Shown: positions 33,649 through 42,090 of the stretch, piece by piece | Numbering within the stretch: the stretch's first letter is position 1 | How the letters are laid out: every line of letters starts with the position of its first letter | Source: Butyrivibrio sp. | GTDB lineage: Bacteria > Bacillota > Clostridia > Lachnospirales > Lachnospiraceae | DNA: 50,394 nucleotides | Direction: 5' to 3' | Assembly: GCA_024688095.1 (NCBI GenBank) | Contig: JAILEJ010000175.1 | Coordinates: 1 to 50,394, forward strand | The notes under the pieces: generated by a model | Told to the model about the DNA's origin: nothing | What the model saw: only the letters and a program-made list of their open reading frames with translations | Database searches by the model: none | Position numbers and translations under genes: made by a program

Positions 33649-34501
33649 TTATAAAAATAAATCCGGTAGAGATTATAAAAGAGATCGAAAAGAAAAAGAG
33701 TTGCAGGAAATAAGCAGAGATGATTTTGAAGGTGTATCAGAAGAGAATCTTGATGGTCTTAAAATCGAGGGAAGAAATGCGGTTCATGAAGCTTTTAAGA
33801 GCGGAAAGACCATAGATAAGCTTTTTGTACTTGATGGATGTAATGATGGACCTGTTCTTACAATTAAACGAGAGGCAGGTAAGCAAGGCACTCTTATAAA
33901 GTATGTTTCAAGAGAAAGACTTGATCAGATTTCTGATACGGGAAAGCATCAGGGTGTAATAGCTTTTGCTGCAGCATATCACTATTCAGAGATAGAAGAT
34001 ATATTTGCACTGGCTGAGAAAAGGAATGAAAAACCATTCGTTCTTATTCTTGACAATATAGAAGATCCGCATAATCTTGGTGCTATTATTCGTACTGCAA
34101 ATGTTTGTGGAGCTCATGGAGTGATCATACCAAAGAACAGGGCAGCAACTCTTACAGCTACTGTATATAAGGCATCAGCAGGAGCACTTAATTACACACC
34201 TGTTGTAAAGGTTACAAACATAGCAAATACAATAGAATCTCTAAAGGAAAAGGGTATGTGGTTTGTCTGTGCTGACATGGGTGGAACAGCTATGTATGAT
34301 CTTGATCTTAGGGGAAGCATTGGCCTGGTTATTGGAAATGAAGGATCAGGTGTTGGAAGGCTTGTAAAAGAAAAGTGTGATATGATAGCAGCTATACCAA
34401 TGCAGGGAGAAATTAATTCCTTAAATGCATCTGTTGCTGCCGGAGTACTTTCGTATGAGATTGTCAGACAGAGGATTAATGCATATTCATTTGATATGTA
34501 A
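33635..34501 (+). CDS. rlmB: 23S rRNA 2'-O-ribose methyltransferase RlmB (SpoU family)
   Basis: This enzyme methylates the ribose of G2251 (E. coli numbering) in the 23S rRNA P loop. It has 288 residues from ATG 33635, preceded by GAGGAATGT, and overlaps mrnC by 14 bp. A basic, low-complexity N-terminus (about 1-40) precedes the substrate-binding domain GRNAVHEAFKSGKTIDKL. The knotted SPOUT domain shows motif 1 DNIEDPHNLGAIIRTANVCGAHGVII, motif 2 VIGNEGSGVGRLV and motif 3 IPMQGEINSLNASVAAGVLSYE. In Bacillus yacP comes next; here sigH follows directly. Confidence 0.95.
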   Translation: MRNNNYKNKSGRDYKRDRKEKELQEISRDDFEGVSEENLDGLKIEGRNAVHEAFKSGKTIDKLFVLDGCNDGPVLTIKREAGKQGTLIKYVSRERLDQISDTGKHQGVIAFAAAYHYSEIEDIFALAEKRNEKPFVLILDNIEDPHNLGAIIRTANVCGAHGVIIPKNRAATLTATVYKASAGALNYTPVVKVTNIANTIESLKEKGMWFVCADMGGTAMYDLDLRGSIGLVIGNEGSGVGRLVKEKCDMIAAIPMQGEINSLNASVAAGVLSYEIVRQRINAYSFDM

Positions 34502-34513
34502 GGAGTTATAAAC

Positions 34514-35110
34514 ATGAAATCCGATGAAGAACTGATGGCTGATTTATTCGGGGATAGAGAAAATGTTACAGACATTATACTGGAACGATATAAGGATCTT
34601 GTGAGAAAAAAAGCTGCTTCCATGTATATTCCAGGGGCTGACAGAGACGATCTGATACAGGAAGGTATGATAGGTCTTTTTAAAGCTATAAGAGATTTTG
34701 ATGCCAGTAAAGAGGCTAGCTTTAGAACATTTGCTGATTTGTGCATTTCAAGGCAGATGTATACAGCTATTGAAAGCTCTGCCAGAAAAAAGAATATGCC
34801 ACTTAATAATTATGTTTCCATATATTCAGCAGATTCAGATGGTGAGGGCGAAAGTGAAGCTCTTGAAGCAAAATATGAAAACCATAATGCAGAAAATCCC
34901 GAGCAGAGAATAATTGATCAGGAGAATGCAATGGATATTCAAAATGCAATTGATACCTATTTGTCCAGTTTTGAAAGAGATGTTATGAATCTTTATATAA
35001 AAGGAAATGAGTATTCAGAGATTGCAAAACTTCTTGGAAAAGATGAGAAATCCACAGATAATGCACTTCAGAGAGGTAAGAGTAAGCTTCGCAAATACGT
35101 AAAAATATAA
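34514..35110 (+). CDS. sigH: RNA polymerase sigma factor, SigH type
   Basis: This 198-residue sigma-70-family factor lies in the position of SigH in the Bacillus-type order cysS-mrnC-rlmB-(yacP)-sigH. Region 2 is clear: ERYKDLVRKKAASMYIPGADRDDLIQEGMIGLFKAIRDFD and ASFRTFADLCISRQMYTAIESSARKKN. Region 4 is SSFERDVMNLYIKGNEYSEIAKLLGKDEKSTDNALQRGKSKLRKYV with the helix-turn-helix. It starts 12 bases after rlmB, behind AAGGAG. SigH controls early stationary phase and sporulation in Bacillus; whether this host sporulates is not shown by the window. Confidence 0.9.
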   Translation: MKSDEELMADLFGDRENVTDIILERYKDLVRKKAASMYIPGADRDDLIQEGMIGLFKAIRDFDASKEASFRTFADLCISRQMYTAIESSARKKNMPLNNYVSIYSADSDGEGESEALEAKYENHNAENPEQRIIDQENAMDIQNAIDTYLSSFERDVMNLYIKGNEYSEIAKLLGKDEKSTDNALQRGKSKLRKYVKI

Positions 35111-35135
35111 TTGTAAATATAGTCCTAAAAATATC

Positions 35136-35164
35136 TTGCAACATATAAAAATCTATGTTACAAT
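35136..35164 (+). promoter_or_regulatory. Promoter of rpmE
   Basis: TTGCAA (35136-35141) and the extended -10 TGTTACAAT (TACAAT 35159-35164) are 17 bp apart. The leader is about 70 nt. No zinc-repressor (Zur) palindrome was noticed. Confidence 0.65.
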
Positions 35165-35240
35165 TACAAAGCTGTGTTTGAGACAGTAGTTACTATAGTA
35201 AATTTAGAAAGATTCATTGACATATAGTGAGGTGAGAAAG

Positions 35241-35447
35241 ATGAGACAGGAAATTCAGCCAGAATATTATCAGGCAACAGTTACTTGCAACTGCGGTAAT
35301 ACATTTGTTGTAGGTTCAACAAAGAAGGAAATTCACGTAGAAATCTGTTCAAAGTGCCATCCATTCTATACAGGCCAGCAGAAAGCTACAGCTGCTCGTG
35401 GACGTATTGATAAGTTCAACAAGAAATACGGCATGGCTAACAACTAA
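35241..35447 (+). CDS. rpmE: Ribosomal protein L31 (zinc-ribbon form)
   Basis: This 68-residue 50S subunit protein starts MRQEIQPEYYQATVTCNCGNTF, as L31 does. ATG 35241 follows GAGGTGAGAAAG; an upstream TTG frame is rejected. Cysteines in TCNCG and ICSKCHPFY form the zinc ribbon, so this is the metal-containing (C+) form and not the zinc-free paralogue. The end RIDKFNKKYG is typical. It has its own promoter and terminator. Confidence 0.96.
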   Translation: MRQEIQPEYYQATVTCNCGNTFVVGSTKKEIHVEICSKCHPFYTGQQKATAARGRIDKFNKKYGMANN

Positions 35448-35466
35448 TTTATTAAGAACAAAAGAG

Positions 35467-35497
35467 AGGTTGAGGCATATTGCCCCAACCTTTTTCT
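35467..35497 (+). terminator. Terminator of rpmE
   Basis: AGGTTGAGGC pairs with GCCCCAACCT (one mismatch) over ATATT, followed by a T-rich run. An open frame that starts at 35480 inside this hairpin is not a plausible gene start. Confidence 0.8.
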
Positions 35498-35515
35498 TTT
35501 TTCGGAGGAATAGTT

Positions 35516-36484
35516 ATGAAGAAGCAGAAAATTAAACATTATTCAGGAATTGGTGGTCAGGCTGTTCTTGAAGGCGTTATGATGCGTAATAAAGATAAAT
35601 ATGCAGTTGCGGTCAGAAAGCCTGATGGTGAAATTGAGGTTGACGTTGAACAGTACAAGGGTGTTATGGCAGGCAGTAAGCTTTTGGGTATTCCATTTAT
35701 TCGAGGAGTATTTGTTTTTGTAGACTCCCTTGTTCTTGGGATGAAATCTCTTAATTATTCATCCAGCTTTTATGAGGATGAGCCAGAGGATAAAGAAGGA
35801 AAAAAGGCTTCGGCAGGTAAGAATGATAAGGAAGAGAGTATTCTTATGGCTATAACTACTATCTTTTCATTTGTACTTGCAATCGCTTTATTTATGCTTC
35901 TGCCATATTTTGTATCATCTTTATTTGAGGAATATATCCGAAATGCCTCTTTAATGGCTATTCTGGAGGGTGTTATAAGGATACTTATATTTATACTATA
36001 TATTCTTGCAATTTCCTGTATGAAGGATATAAGACGTCTTTTCAGGTATCATGGAGCTGAACATAAATGTATAAACTGTATTGAAAGAGGAAGACCACTT
36101 ACCGTAGAGAATGCACAAAGAAGCAGCAGACTACATAAAAGATGCGGAAGCAGCTTTTTATTATTTGTTATGTTTGTAAGTATTATCTTATTCTTTTTTA
36201 TTAGAGTTGATTCACTTGCTCTCAGACTTATCTGCAGAGTGCTTCTAATACCTGTAATTGCTGGAATATCTTATGAGATAATAAGACTCGCAGGCAGAAG
36301 TGAAAATATATTTATAAGAATAATATCTGCGCCTGGAATGTGGATGCAGAGACTTACTACCAAAGAACCTGATGAGGAAATGCTTCAGGTTGCAATTAAA
36401 TCTGTAGAAGCAGTATTTGATTGGCGTGAATATCTTAGAGATTCATTTGGCTATGAAGTAGAGGATTATAATGAACACGTATAA
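35516..36484 (+). CDS. DUF1385 (YqhQ-like) membrane protein
   Basis: It has 322 residues from ATG 35516 behind CGGAGGAATA. The DUF1385 hallmarks are KHYSGIGGQAVLEGVMMRNKDKYAVAVRKPDG at the N-terminus and YHGAEHKCINCIERGRPLTVENAQRSSRLHKRCGSSFLLFVM in the centre. Four to five membrane helices surround the latter (about 105-130, 148-172, 212-232, 235-255). The conserved His/Cys set suggests a metal site. Function is not established in the family. It overlaps prmC by 14 bp; the rpmE-DUF1385-prmC-prfA order is common in Clostridia. Confidence 0.92.
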   Translation: MKKQKIKHYSGIGGQAVLEGVMMRNKDKYAVAVRKPDGEIEVDVEQYKGVMAGSKLLGIPFIRGVFVFVDSLVLGMKSLNYSSSFYEDEPEDKEGKKASAGKNDKEESILMAITTIFSFVLAIALFMLLPYFVSSLFEEYIRNASLMAILEGVIRILIFILYILAISCMKDIRRLFRYHGAEHKCINCIERGRPLTVENAQRSSRLHKRCGSSFLLFVMFVSIILFFFIRVDSLALRLICRVLLIPVIAGISYEIIRLAGRSENIFIRIISAPGMWMQRLTTKEPDEEMLQVAIKSVEAVFDWREYLRDSFGYEVEDYNEHV

Positions 36485-37310
36485 ACAGATATATGATGAG
36501 GGTGTTCAGATGTTAAGGGGAGCCGGTATCAGCGAGTCAAAGCTTGATGGCCGGCTCCTTCTTGAATATGTATGTGGTACGGATATGAATTATCTTCTTG
36601 TACACGGAGAAGAGCTGGTTACACCTGAAAATGAAAAACGATATATGGAATGTATAAATAGACGCTGTGCGAGGGAACCACTTGCTTATATAACAGGATC
36701 GCAGGAATTTATGGGACTTGATTTTAAGGTGTCATCAGATGTACTTATACCTAATCAGGATACAGAAACTCTTGTAGAAGAAGTGTTAAGAGAAATATGC
36801 GATGGTATGGAAATCCTTGATTTATGTACAGGATCTGGATGCATTATACTTAGTATTCTTAACTATACAAATGATACAAGAGCTGATGCTACAGATATAT
36901 CAGAGGCAGCACTTTCAGTTGCTAATGAGAACGCTGTGCTGTTAAAACTAAATGAGCGCATACAATTTTTAAAAACAGATCTTTTTCCAGAGGATGAAAA
37001 GAAATATGATATTATAGTTTCTAATCCGCCATATATAAAAAGTGATGTGATTGATACTCTTGAGCCTGAAGTGAAAGAATATGAACCAAGACTTGCACTT
37101 GATGGAGAAACGGACGGCCTTGTTTTTTATCAGAGAATCCTTAAGAATGCAAACAGGTATTTAAAAAGAGGTGGCTGGTTATTTGTAGAAATTGGCTATG
37201 ATCAGGGAGATGATGTGCAGGCTCTGTTTAATGAAAACGGCTTTAAAGAGGTTGAACTTGTTAAGGACCTGTGTGGCAATGCCAGGGTAGTAAAAGGATG
37301 CCTTTATTAG
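36471..37310 (+). CDS. prmC: Release-factor glutamine methyltransferase
   Basis: PrmC N5-methylates the Gln of the GGQ motif of release factors, using S-adenosylmethionine. It has 279 residues. The N-terminal helical domain reads EPLAYITGSQEFMGLDFKV. The Rossmann domain has ILDLCTGSGCIILSIL (SAM loop) and the substrate-glutamine motif NPPY at 185-188. Its start lies inside the DUF1385 gene, so the two are translationally coupled, and its substrate gene prfA follows 18 bases later. Confidence 0.96.
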   Translation: MNTYKQIYDEGVQMLRGAGISESKLDGRLLLEYVCGTDMNYLLVHGEELVTPENEKRYMECINRRCAREPLAYITGSQEFMGLDFKVSSDVLIPNQDTETLVEEVLREICDGMEILDLCTGSGCIILSILNYTNDTRADATDISEAALSVANENAVLLKLNERIQFLKTDLFPEDEKKYDIIVSNPPYIKSDVIDTLEPEVKEYEPRLALDGETDGLVFYQRILKNANRYLKRGGWLFVEIGYDQGDDVQALFNENGFKEVELVKDLCGNARVVKGCLY

Positions 37311-37328
37311 GCAGGAAGGGTCATAGGA

Positions 37329-38402
37329 ATGTTTGATAAATTAGAAGATTTACTAAGAAGATATGAGGATATAACAAGAGAACTTAATGAACCTTCTGTA
37401 ATAGCTGATCAGAATAGATTCAGAGCACTTATGAAGGAGCAAAGTGATCTTACTCCAATAATAGAATGCTTCTTGAAATATAAGAAAAACAAAGAAACTA
37501 TTGATGACAGTCTGCTTCTTTTGGATGAAGAAAATGATGAAGAGATGAGACAGATGCTCAAGGATGAGCTTTCTGAAGCTAAAAAGCAGGTTCAGTCTCT
37601 TGAAGAAGAGCTTAAGATTTTGCTCCTTCCAAAAGATCCTAATGATGACAAGAACGTTATTGTAGAGATAAGAGCAGGAGTTGGTGGAGATGAAGCAGCT
37701 CTTTTTGCGGCAGATATGTATAGAGTATATGTAAGGTATGCAGAGAGGCAGAACTGGAAAGTTGAGACTATGAGCGTCGAGGATATCGGTATAGGCGGAA
37801 TGAAGTCTGTAAGCTTTATGGTTAATGGAGCTGGTGCATATTCAAGGCTCAAGTTTGAAAGCGGTGTACATAGAGTACAAAGAGTTCCTGCTACTGAATC
37901 CGGAGGACGTATTCATACTTCTACAATCACTGTTGCTATTATGCCTGAGGTAGAAGATGTTGAAGTAGATATTGATATGAATGATTGTAAGTTTGACGTA
38001 TTCAGAGCATCCGGAAACGGAGGTCAGTGTGTAAATACTACAGACTCAGCTGTAAGACTTACACATATTCCTACTGGAATAGTTATTTCATGTCAGGATG
38101 AAAAGAGTCAGATAAAAAATAAAGCAAAAGCTCTTAAGGTATTAAGAGCAAAATTGTATGAGCTTGAATGTGAAAAACAGCATGATAGTGAGGCTGCACT
38201 TCGTAAAAGTCAGGTTGGTACAGGTGATCGTTCAGAAAAGATAAGAACCTATAATTATCATCAGGGAAGGGTAACAGATCATAGAATAAATCTTACTTTA
38301 TATAAGATAGATCAGATACTTGATGGAGATCTTGATGAACTTATAGATGCTCTTTCAGCAGCTGCACAGGCAAAGCTTCTTGCAGAGCAGGCAGGAGCAT
38401 AA
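37329..38402 (+). CDS. prfA: Peptide chain release factor 1
   Basis: RF1 ends translation at UAA and UAG. It has 357 residues. The tripeptide anticodon PAT is present in HRVQRVPATESGGRIHTST, which separates RF1 from RF2. The catalytic GGQ is at residues 231-233 in ASGNGGQCVNTTDSAVRLTH; its Gln is the target of the adjacent PrmC. An N-terminal coiled-coil domain (1-100) and the C-terminal KIRTYNYHQGRVTDHRI block complete the family pattern. It is the last gene of the operon. Confidence 0.97.
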   Translation: MFDKLEDLLRRYEDITRELNEPSVIADQNRFRALMKEQSDLTPIIECFLKYKKNKETIDDSLLLLDEENDEEMRQMLKDELSEAKKQVQSLEEELKILLLPKDPNDDKNVIVEIRAGVGGDEAALFAADMYRVYVRYAERQNWKVETMSVEDIGIGGMKSVSFMVNGAGAYSRLKFESGVHRVQRVPATESGGRIHTSTITVAIMPEVEDVEVDIDMNDCKFDVFRASGNGGQCVNTTDSAVRLTHIPTGIVISCQDEKSQIKNKAKALKVLRAKLYELECEKQHDSEAALRKSQVGTGDRSEKIRTYNYHQGRVTDHRINLTLYKIDQILDGDLDELIDALSAAAQAKLLAEQAGA

Positions 38403-38438
38403 AAAAACTGTGACTGATTATAAGTGATCAGCCACAGT
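38401..38438 (-). terminator. Terminator between prfA and the DUF5721 gene
   Basis: CTGTGACTGAT and ATCAGCCACAG form an 11-bp stem with one mismatch and an 8-nt loop. A run of A at 38401-38407 gives a T-run on the minus strand, so it mainly serves the minus-strand gene; on the plus strand no T-run follows. Confidence 0.7.
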
Positions 38439-38452
38439 AATATAAATTGTAT

Positions 38453-38956
38453 TTAATATTCTTCGGTGAAATCTATATTGTTTTCGCTGAAGAATTTTTT
38501 TATGTAAGAATCCCAAAGACTATCAGCTGTTTTATCTAAAGTAAAAATCTTAATTGATACAGCGGAAGTAACAGTTACGGCGCCATCCCTGAATTTGATA
38601 TTAAGACAATAGTCATTTGATGGAGTTGAATTATTATTATCAGGTTCAATTGCTGTAAGAGCATTTTCTGGCTTAAGGTGAAGTACAAATCTAAATCCCA
38701 AAGGAGTGTTTTTGCCCTTTATAAGATTAAAACAAATACCTTTCATATCACTCCAGGAAGAAAATAAATAACTATTTTCTGTGGCATTCGGGCTTTCTAT
38801 ATCATTTTGATAGAATTCTTTGTGTATATGACCATCAATACTAAAAGTGTTATAGGTTTCTATTATTGCTTCTTCTAGAAGAAAGTTATCAAATACATCA
38901 CCGGCAAGAAGCTTTGCCATAAATTCTTTGGTATGTAAGATTTTTAAAGCTAACAT
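38453..38956 (-). CDS. DUF5721-like conserved protein
   Basis: This soluble protein of 167 residues resembles the Lachnospiraceae family DUF5721 by its start MLALKILHTKEFMAKLLAGDVFDNFLLEEAIIETYNTFSIDGHIHKEFY. The second half is beta-rich (GFRFVLHLKPENAL, CLNIKFRDGAVTVTSAVSIKIF). No signal, membrane helix or catalytic motif is seen and the function is unknown. It is monocistronic on the minus strand, convergent with prfA. The start at 38956 follows GGAGAAAGGAAT on the minus strand. Confidence 0.75.
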   Translation of the reverse strand: MLALKILHTKEFMAKLLAGDVFDNFLLEEAIIETYNTFSIDGHIHKEFYQNDIESPNATENSYLFSSWSDMKGICFNLIKGKNTPLGFRFVLHLKPENALTAIEPDNNNSTPSNDYCLNIKFRDGAVTVTSAVSIKIFTLDKTADSLWDSYIKKFFSENNIDFTEEY

Positions 38957-39058
38957 ATAAATTCCTTTCTCCCTATTTTTACAATCAAATAATAATATAA
39001 ATTGAAACGATTTCTTTGTCTAGTAAAAACTAAAAAATAGTGAGGAGTATAATATTAA

Positions 39059-39105
39059 AAAAGCACTCTCTTTACCGTTTTTACAATAGGATAAAGAGAG
39101 TGCCA
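39059..39105 (-). terminator. Terminator of the leucine-rich-repeat gene
   Basis: GCACTCTCTTTA (39063-39074) and TAAAGAGAGTGC (39092-39103) are perfect 12-bp arms. An A-run at the left gives the T-run for the minus strand. Confidence 0.88.
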
Positions 39106-39129
39106 AAAAGGTCTTTTAAAGTTAGCTGA

Positions 39130-39786
39130 TTATAATGATGAAAGCCAGCTTACATAAGAACCGCCATATGTTACTGATTTAGCTCCGCGATTAGAAATGA
39201 ATTTTACATATTTGGATTTCTTGCTGCTTCTTACATAGATAGTAAGATTTTTTACATTCTTGAATGAATTTGCTTTAATTGAACTCTTTGTAAGTTTTGT
39301 TGAGCTTATTGCAAGTGTGCTTAAATTTGTACATTTTGCAAATGCATATTTATCAATTGTCTTTAAGCATGACATTCTAAGAACAACAGTTTTCAAATTT
39401 TTACATCCATAAAATGCATAAGATGGGATAGTCTTTATCTGTACTGATTCATTAAGCCATACTTCAGTAATTTTAGTGTTATTTTTGAAAGCTGAAGAGT
39501 TCATCGCAGTACATGAGTATTCATCATCATTGTGTGATGTGTCATATACAGTTCCATAGATAACAACTTTTGTGAGACTGCTATCTTCAACACCTGCTAC
39601 AGATACGCAACCTGCATCGCTATCAGTGGCTGCCTGTGTAATTACATATCTGATTCCGTCTTTTACCAGATAGTCGCCTACTGATGCATGGTCTGCTGCT
39701 TTTGCGTCTGTTTTAACCAAAAGTGCTACTGCGAGCATAAAAGCAAGTGTGACAGTTAGCTTTAAAAGATTTTTGATATTGTTCAT
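39130..39786 (-). CDS. Small secreted leucine-rich-repeat (BspA-like) protein
   Basis: This exported protein of 218 residues has a signal peptide at 1-31 (LLKLTVTLAFMLAVALLV, cleavage near AKAA). The body holds several LRR_5-type repeats: VIYGTVYDTS, CTAMNSSAFKNNTKITEVWL, TIPSYAFYGCKNLKTVVL, TIDKYAFAKCTNLSTLAI and SIKANSFKNVKNLTIYV. There is no membrane anchor or sorting signal. Such repeats mediate binding in surface proteins of gut Firmicutes; the partner is unknown. It is monocistronic. Its leader and the whole interval 39787-40073 (about 290 bases, very AT rich) show nothing else that I can name. Confidence 0.82.
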   Translation of the reverse strand: MNNIKNLLKLTVTLAFMLAVALLVKTDAKAADHASVGDYLVKDGIRYVITQAATDSDAGCVSVAGVEDSSLTKVVIYGTVYDTSHNDDEYSCTAMNSSAFKNNTKITEVWLNESVQIKTIPSYAFYGCKNLKTVVLRMSCLKTIDKYAFAKCTNLSTLAISSTKLTKSSIKANSFKNVKNLTIYVRSSKKSKYVKFISNRGAKSVTYGGSYVSWLSSL

Positions 39787-40073
39787 TGTTCTTGTTATAC
39801 CCCTTTCGTTTTGAATACCTGACGATATTTTATATATTTGTTATTTTAATTTGTATGAATGAAAAAAATGTAAAAAAATTGCGAAAAAATTATGAAATAA
39901 ATTTTAAATTAAAAATAGATTTAATTTTATTATAAAAATCTGAAATATAACTTCCTTTACGTCTTTTCCAGTCTATGTTATTATAAGTAGTAATAAAAAC
40001 TACATTGAATTATTATTAGTTTTGTTTATTAGATGTAGAAAAGAATAAGGTTTTAGATGTGGAGAGGCATATA

Positions 40074-40910
40074 ATGAGCTATAAAATTGTAGTAGATAGT
40101 TGTTGTGAGTTACCTGAGAATTTTAAGAATGATCCAAGATATGAAATAGTTCCACTTGTGCTTCAGGTTGGAGATTATCAGACTCTTGATGATGAAACTT
40201 TTGATCAGAAAGATTATATAAAAAGGGTGGCAGAGTGCGAGACATGTCCAAAGACAGCATGCCCTTCTCCAGAAAGATATATGAAGGCTTATCAGAGTGA
40301 GGCGGATAATATTTATGTAGTAACACTTTCATCAAAACTTAGTGGAAGCTATAATAGTGCACTTCTTGGAAAAAATATTTATCATGAAGAGCATGGTGAC
40401 AAAAATATTCATGTATTTGATTCATTATCTGCAAGTTGCGGAGAATATCAGATAGCTAAAAAGGTCGCAGAACTCGAAGAACAGGGTTTTTCATTTGAAG
40501 AAATTGTCGAAAAGGTTGAGAAATTCAGAGATGAGCTTCATACATACTTTGTACTTGATAGTCTTGATACGCTTAGAAAAAATGGAAGACTTACAGGAAT
40601 GAAAGCAGTTGTTGCAACAACTCTAAATATAAAGCCTGTATGTATTGGACTTAAAGGAGAAATAGCACAGCGTGGTCAGGGTATAGGAATGAAAAAGGCG
40701 CTTGTAAAGATGGCAGATATACTTGCTTCTGAAATAGAGAACCCTGAAGAAAAAACACTTATGATCACCCATGTAAATTGTTATGAAAGAGCAGAAGTTG
40801 TAAGAAACATGATTCTTACAAAGGTTCCTTTTAAGGATTCCCTTGTAATGGATACTGCTGGAGTAAGTACAACTTATGCAAATGATGGTGGAATAATTGT
40901 TACCTGTTAA
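40074..40910 (+). CDS. DegV-family fatty-acid-binding protein
   Basis: DegV (FakB-type) proteins bind a fatty acid and present it to the kinase FakA for phosphorylation. It has 278 residues from ATG 40074, which follows GTGGAGAGG; the GTG at 40059 is part of that site. The start KIVVDSCCELPENF, CPSPERYMKAYQS with the conserved SP before a helix, VVTLSSKLSGSYNSA, DSLSASCGEYQIA and LDSLDTLRKNGRLTGMKAVVATTLNIKPV are DegV hallmarks. FakA is not in the window. Ends at a strong terminator. Confidence 0.92.
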   Translation: MSYKIVVDSCCELPENFKNDPRYEIVPLVLQVGDYQTLDDETFDQKDYIKRVAECETCPKTACPSPERYMKAYQSEADNIYVVTLSSKLSGSYNSALLGKNIYHEEHGDKNIHVFDSLSASCGEYQIAKKVAELEEQGFSFEEIVEKVEKFRDELHTYFVLDSLDTLRKNGRLTGMKAVVATTLNIKPVCIGLKGEIAQRGQGIGMKKALVKMADILASEIENPEEKTLMITHVNCYERAEVVRNMILTKVPFKDSLVMDTAGVSTTYANDGGIIVTC

Positions 40911-40951
40911 GCTTTTGAAGTAAGGGAATAAATCTATTTATATATAAAATC

Positions 40952-40986
40952 AGACCTCCTATGAGTATCATAGGAGGTCTTTTTTA
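40952..40986 (+). terminator. Terminator of the degV-family gene
   Basis: AGACCTCCTATGA and TCATAGGAGGTCT are perfect 13-bp arms around GTA, followed by six T. Confidence 0.95.
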
Positions 40987-40990
40987 GCTC

Positions 40991-41725
40991 TTAAGAATTC
41001 TTGTTTTTTAAATCTTCGCAAATTGCTCTGGCAGCAGCTATATTTTTTCTGTATGAGAAAGAAATTCGAAGTTTAGTTCCATCATCCATAGTGCAATGGG
41101 TTAAGCCTGTACTTACAACATGATTGACGTTTACCAGGGCATTTTCTGATATTGGACATATTTGAGGAAATTCAGAACACTCGTCATAGAAATTATATAT
41201 ATCACTTATTATAAGAGCTTTTCTTCCGTCCTGAAGCTTAATAAGAAGCTTTGAACCTTCCATTTTGCCATAGACTACATCGTCATCCTTGGCATATATG
41301 GTATACTCATCTGTTCTTATTTCTATTGTGGGAATTGGATCACCTTTTTGTATAAGAATCTGATCAAGCATAGCATGAAGTTCAGCTTTTAAGATTGGCT
41401 TATTAATATACCAAAAGTCATCCTTTTTCATGATATCGATCATTTCTTCATATTTAAACTTTGAACTGCATAGGATAATAGGAGCAACGACGCCTACTTC
41501 TCTTAGCATATAGCCAACATCAAGACCATTTTCCGGGCCATTTGTCATATCAACAAAAATTCCATCATACATCTGAGGAACCTGCAAAAGAGCGGGAATA
41601 TTTCCATAGGAATCAATATAAAATCCTTCCTGACCTTCTTTTTTTCTTGCTTCTGATTCGCGACCAAGAAGTCTCTCCATTTGTTTTCTATCTGCTATAT
41701 TATCATCGTATACAGCTATATGCAT
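40991..41725 (-). CDS. LytTR-family response regulator
   Basis: This 244-residue protein starts at the ATG ending at 41725 (after AAGGGGAAT; an upstream frame of ten codons is rejected). The receiver domain (1-125) has the acidic pair D7/D8, phospho-acceptor D59 in GIFVDM and K109 in YINKP, so it looks active. The C-terminal LytTR DNA-binding domain (about 143-240) shows IEIRTDEYTIYAKDDDVVYGKMEG, SENALVNVNHV and MDDGTKLRISFSYRKNI. There is no matching peptide-sensor kinase beside it. It is the third gene behind argG and DUF1294 on the minus strand, with a 52-base gap. Confidence 0.9.
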   Translation of the reverse strand: MHIAVYDDNIADRKQMERLLGRESEARKKEGQEGFYIDSYGNIPALLQVPQMYDGIFVDMTNGPENGLDVGYMLREVGVVAPIILCSSKFKYEEMIDIMKKDDFWYINKPILKAELHAMLDQILIQKGDPIPTIEIRTDEYTIYAKDDDVVYGKMEGSKLLIKLQDGRKALIISDIYNFYDECSEFPQICPISENALVNVNHVVSTGLTHCTMDDGTKLRISFSYRKNIAAARAICEDLKNKNS

Positions 41726-41777
41726 TTTTATTCCCCTTACATAATTTAGATACAAGATTTTAGAAGTATTATATAAA

Positions 41778-42071
41778 TCAGATGAAACTGAATTGTATAG
41801 GTGACTTCCATAATAATATTATAACAATAATTTGAAGAATTAAAATAAGCGGCAACCCATATCTGAAATACCAATGGCGTGTCTTATGACGAAAGATAAA
41901 CATTCCAAGGATACAACCTATACTGCCTCCGATGAAGGCTACAATAAAAAATGTAGCCTCTGGGATTCGGAAAGCATTAACTTTGGCCTTGTGTTTGTCT
42001 ATACCCATTATAAAAAAGCCATAAATATTCAGTGCTATGAGATAAGCCGCTATAAAAGTAATCGAGTTCAT
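41778..42071 (-). CDS. DUF1294 membrane protein
   Basis: This 97-residue membrane protein has three helices (about 6-22, 40-60, 71-90). The DUF1294 signature is GFFIMGIDKHKAKVNAFRIPEATFFIVAFIGGSIGCILGMFIFRHKTRHWYF. The function is unknown in the family. It starts 19 bases after argG on the minus strand with a weak AGGT ribosome binding site and is probably co-transcribed with it. Confidence 0.9.
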   Translation of the reverse strand: MNSITFIAAYLIALNIYGFFIMGIDKHKAKVNAFRIPEATFFIVAFIGGSIGCILGMFIFRHKTRHWYFRYGLPLILILQIIVIILLWKSPIQFSFI

Positions 42072-42090
42072 TTAAAGTAGTACCTGTAAA

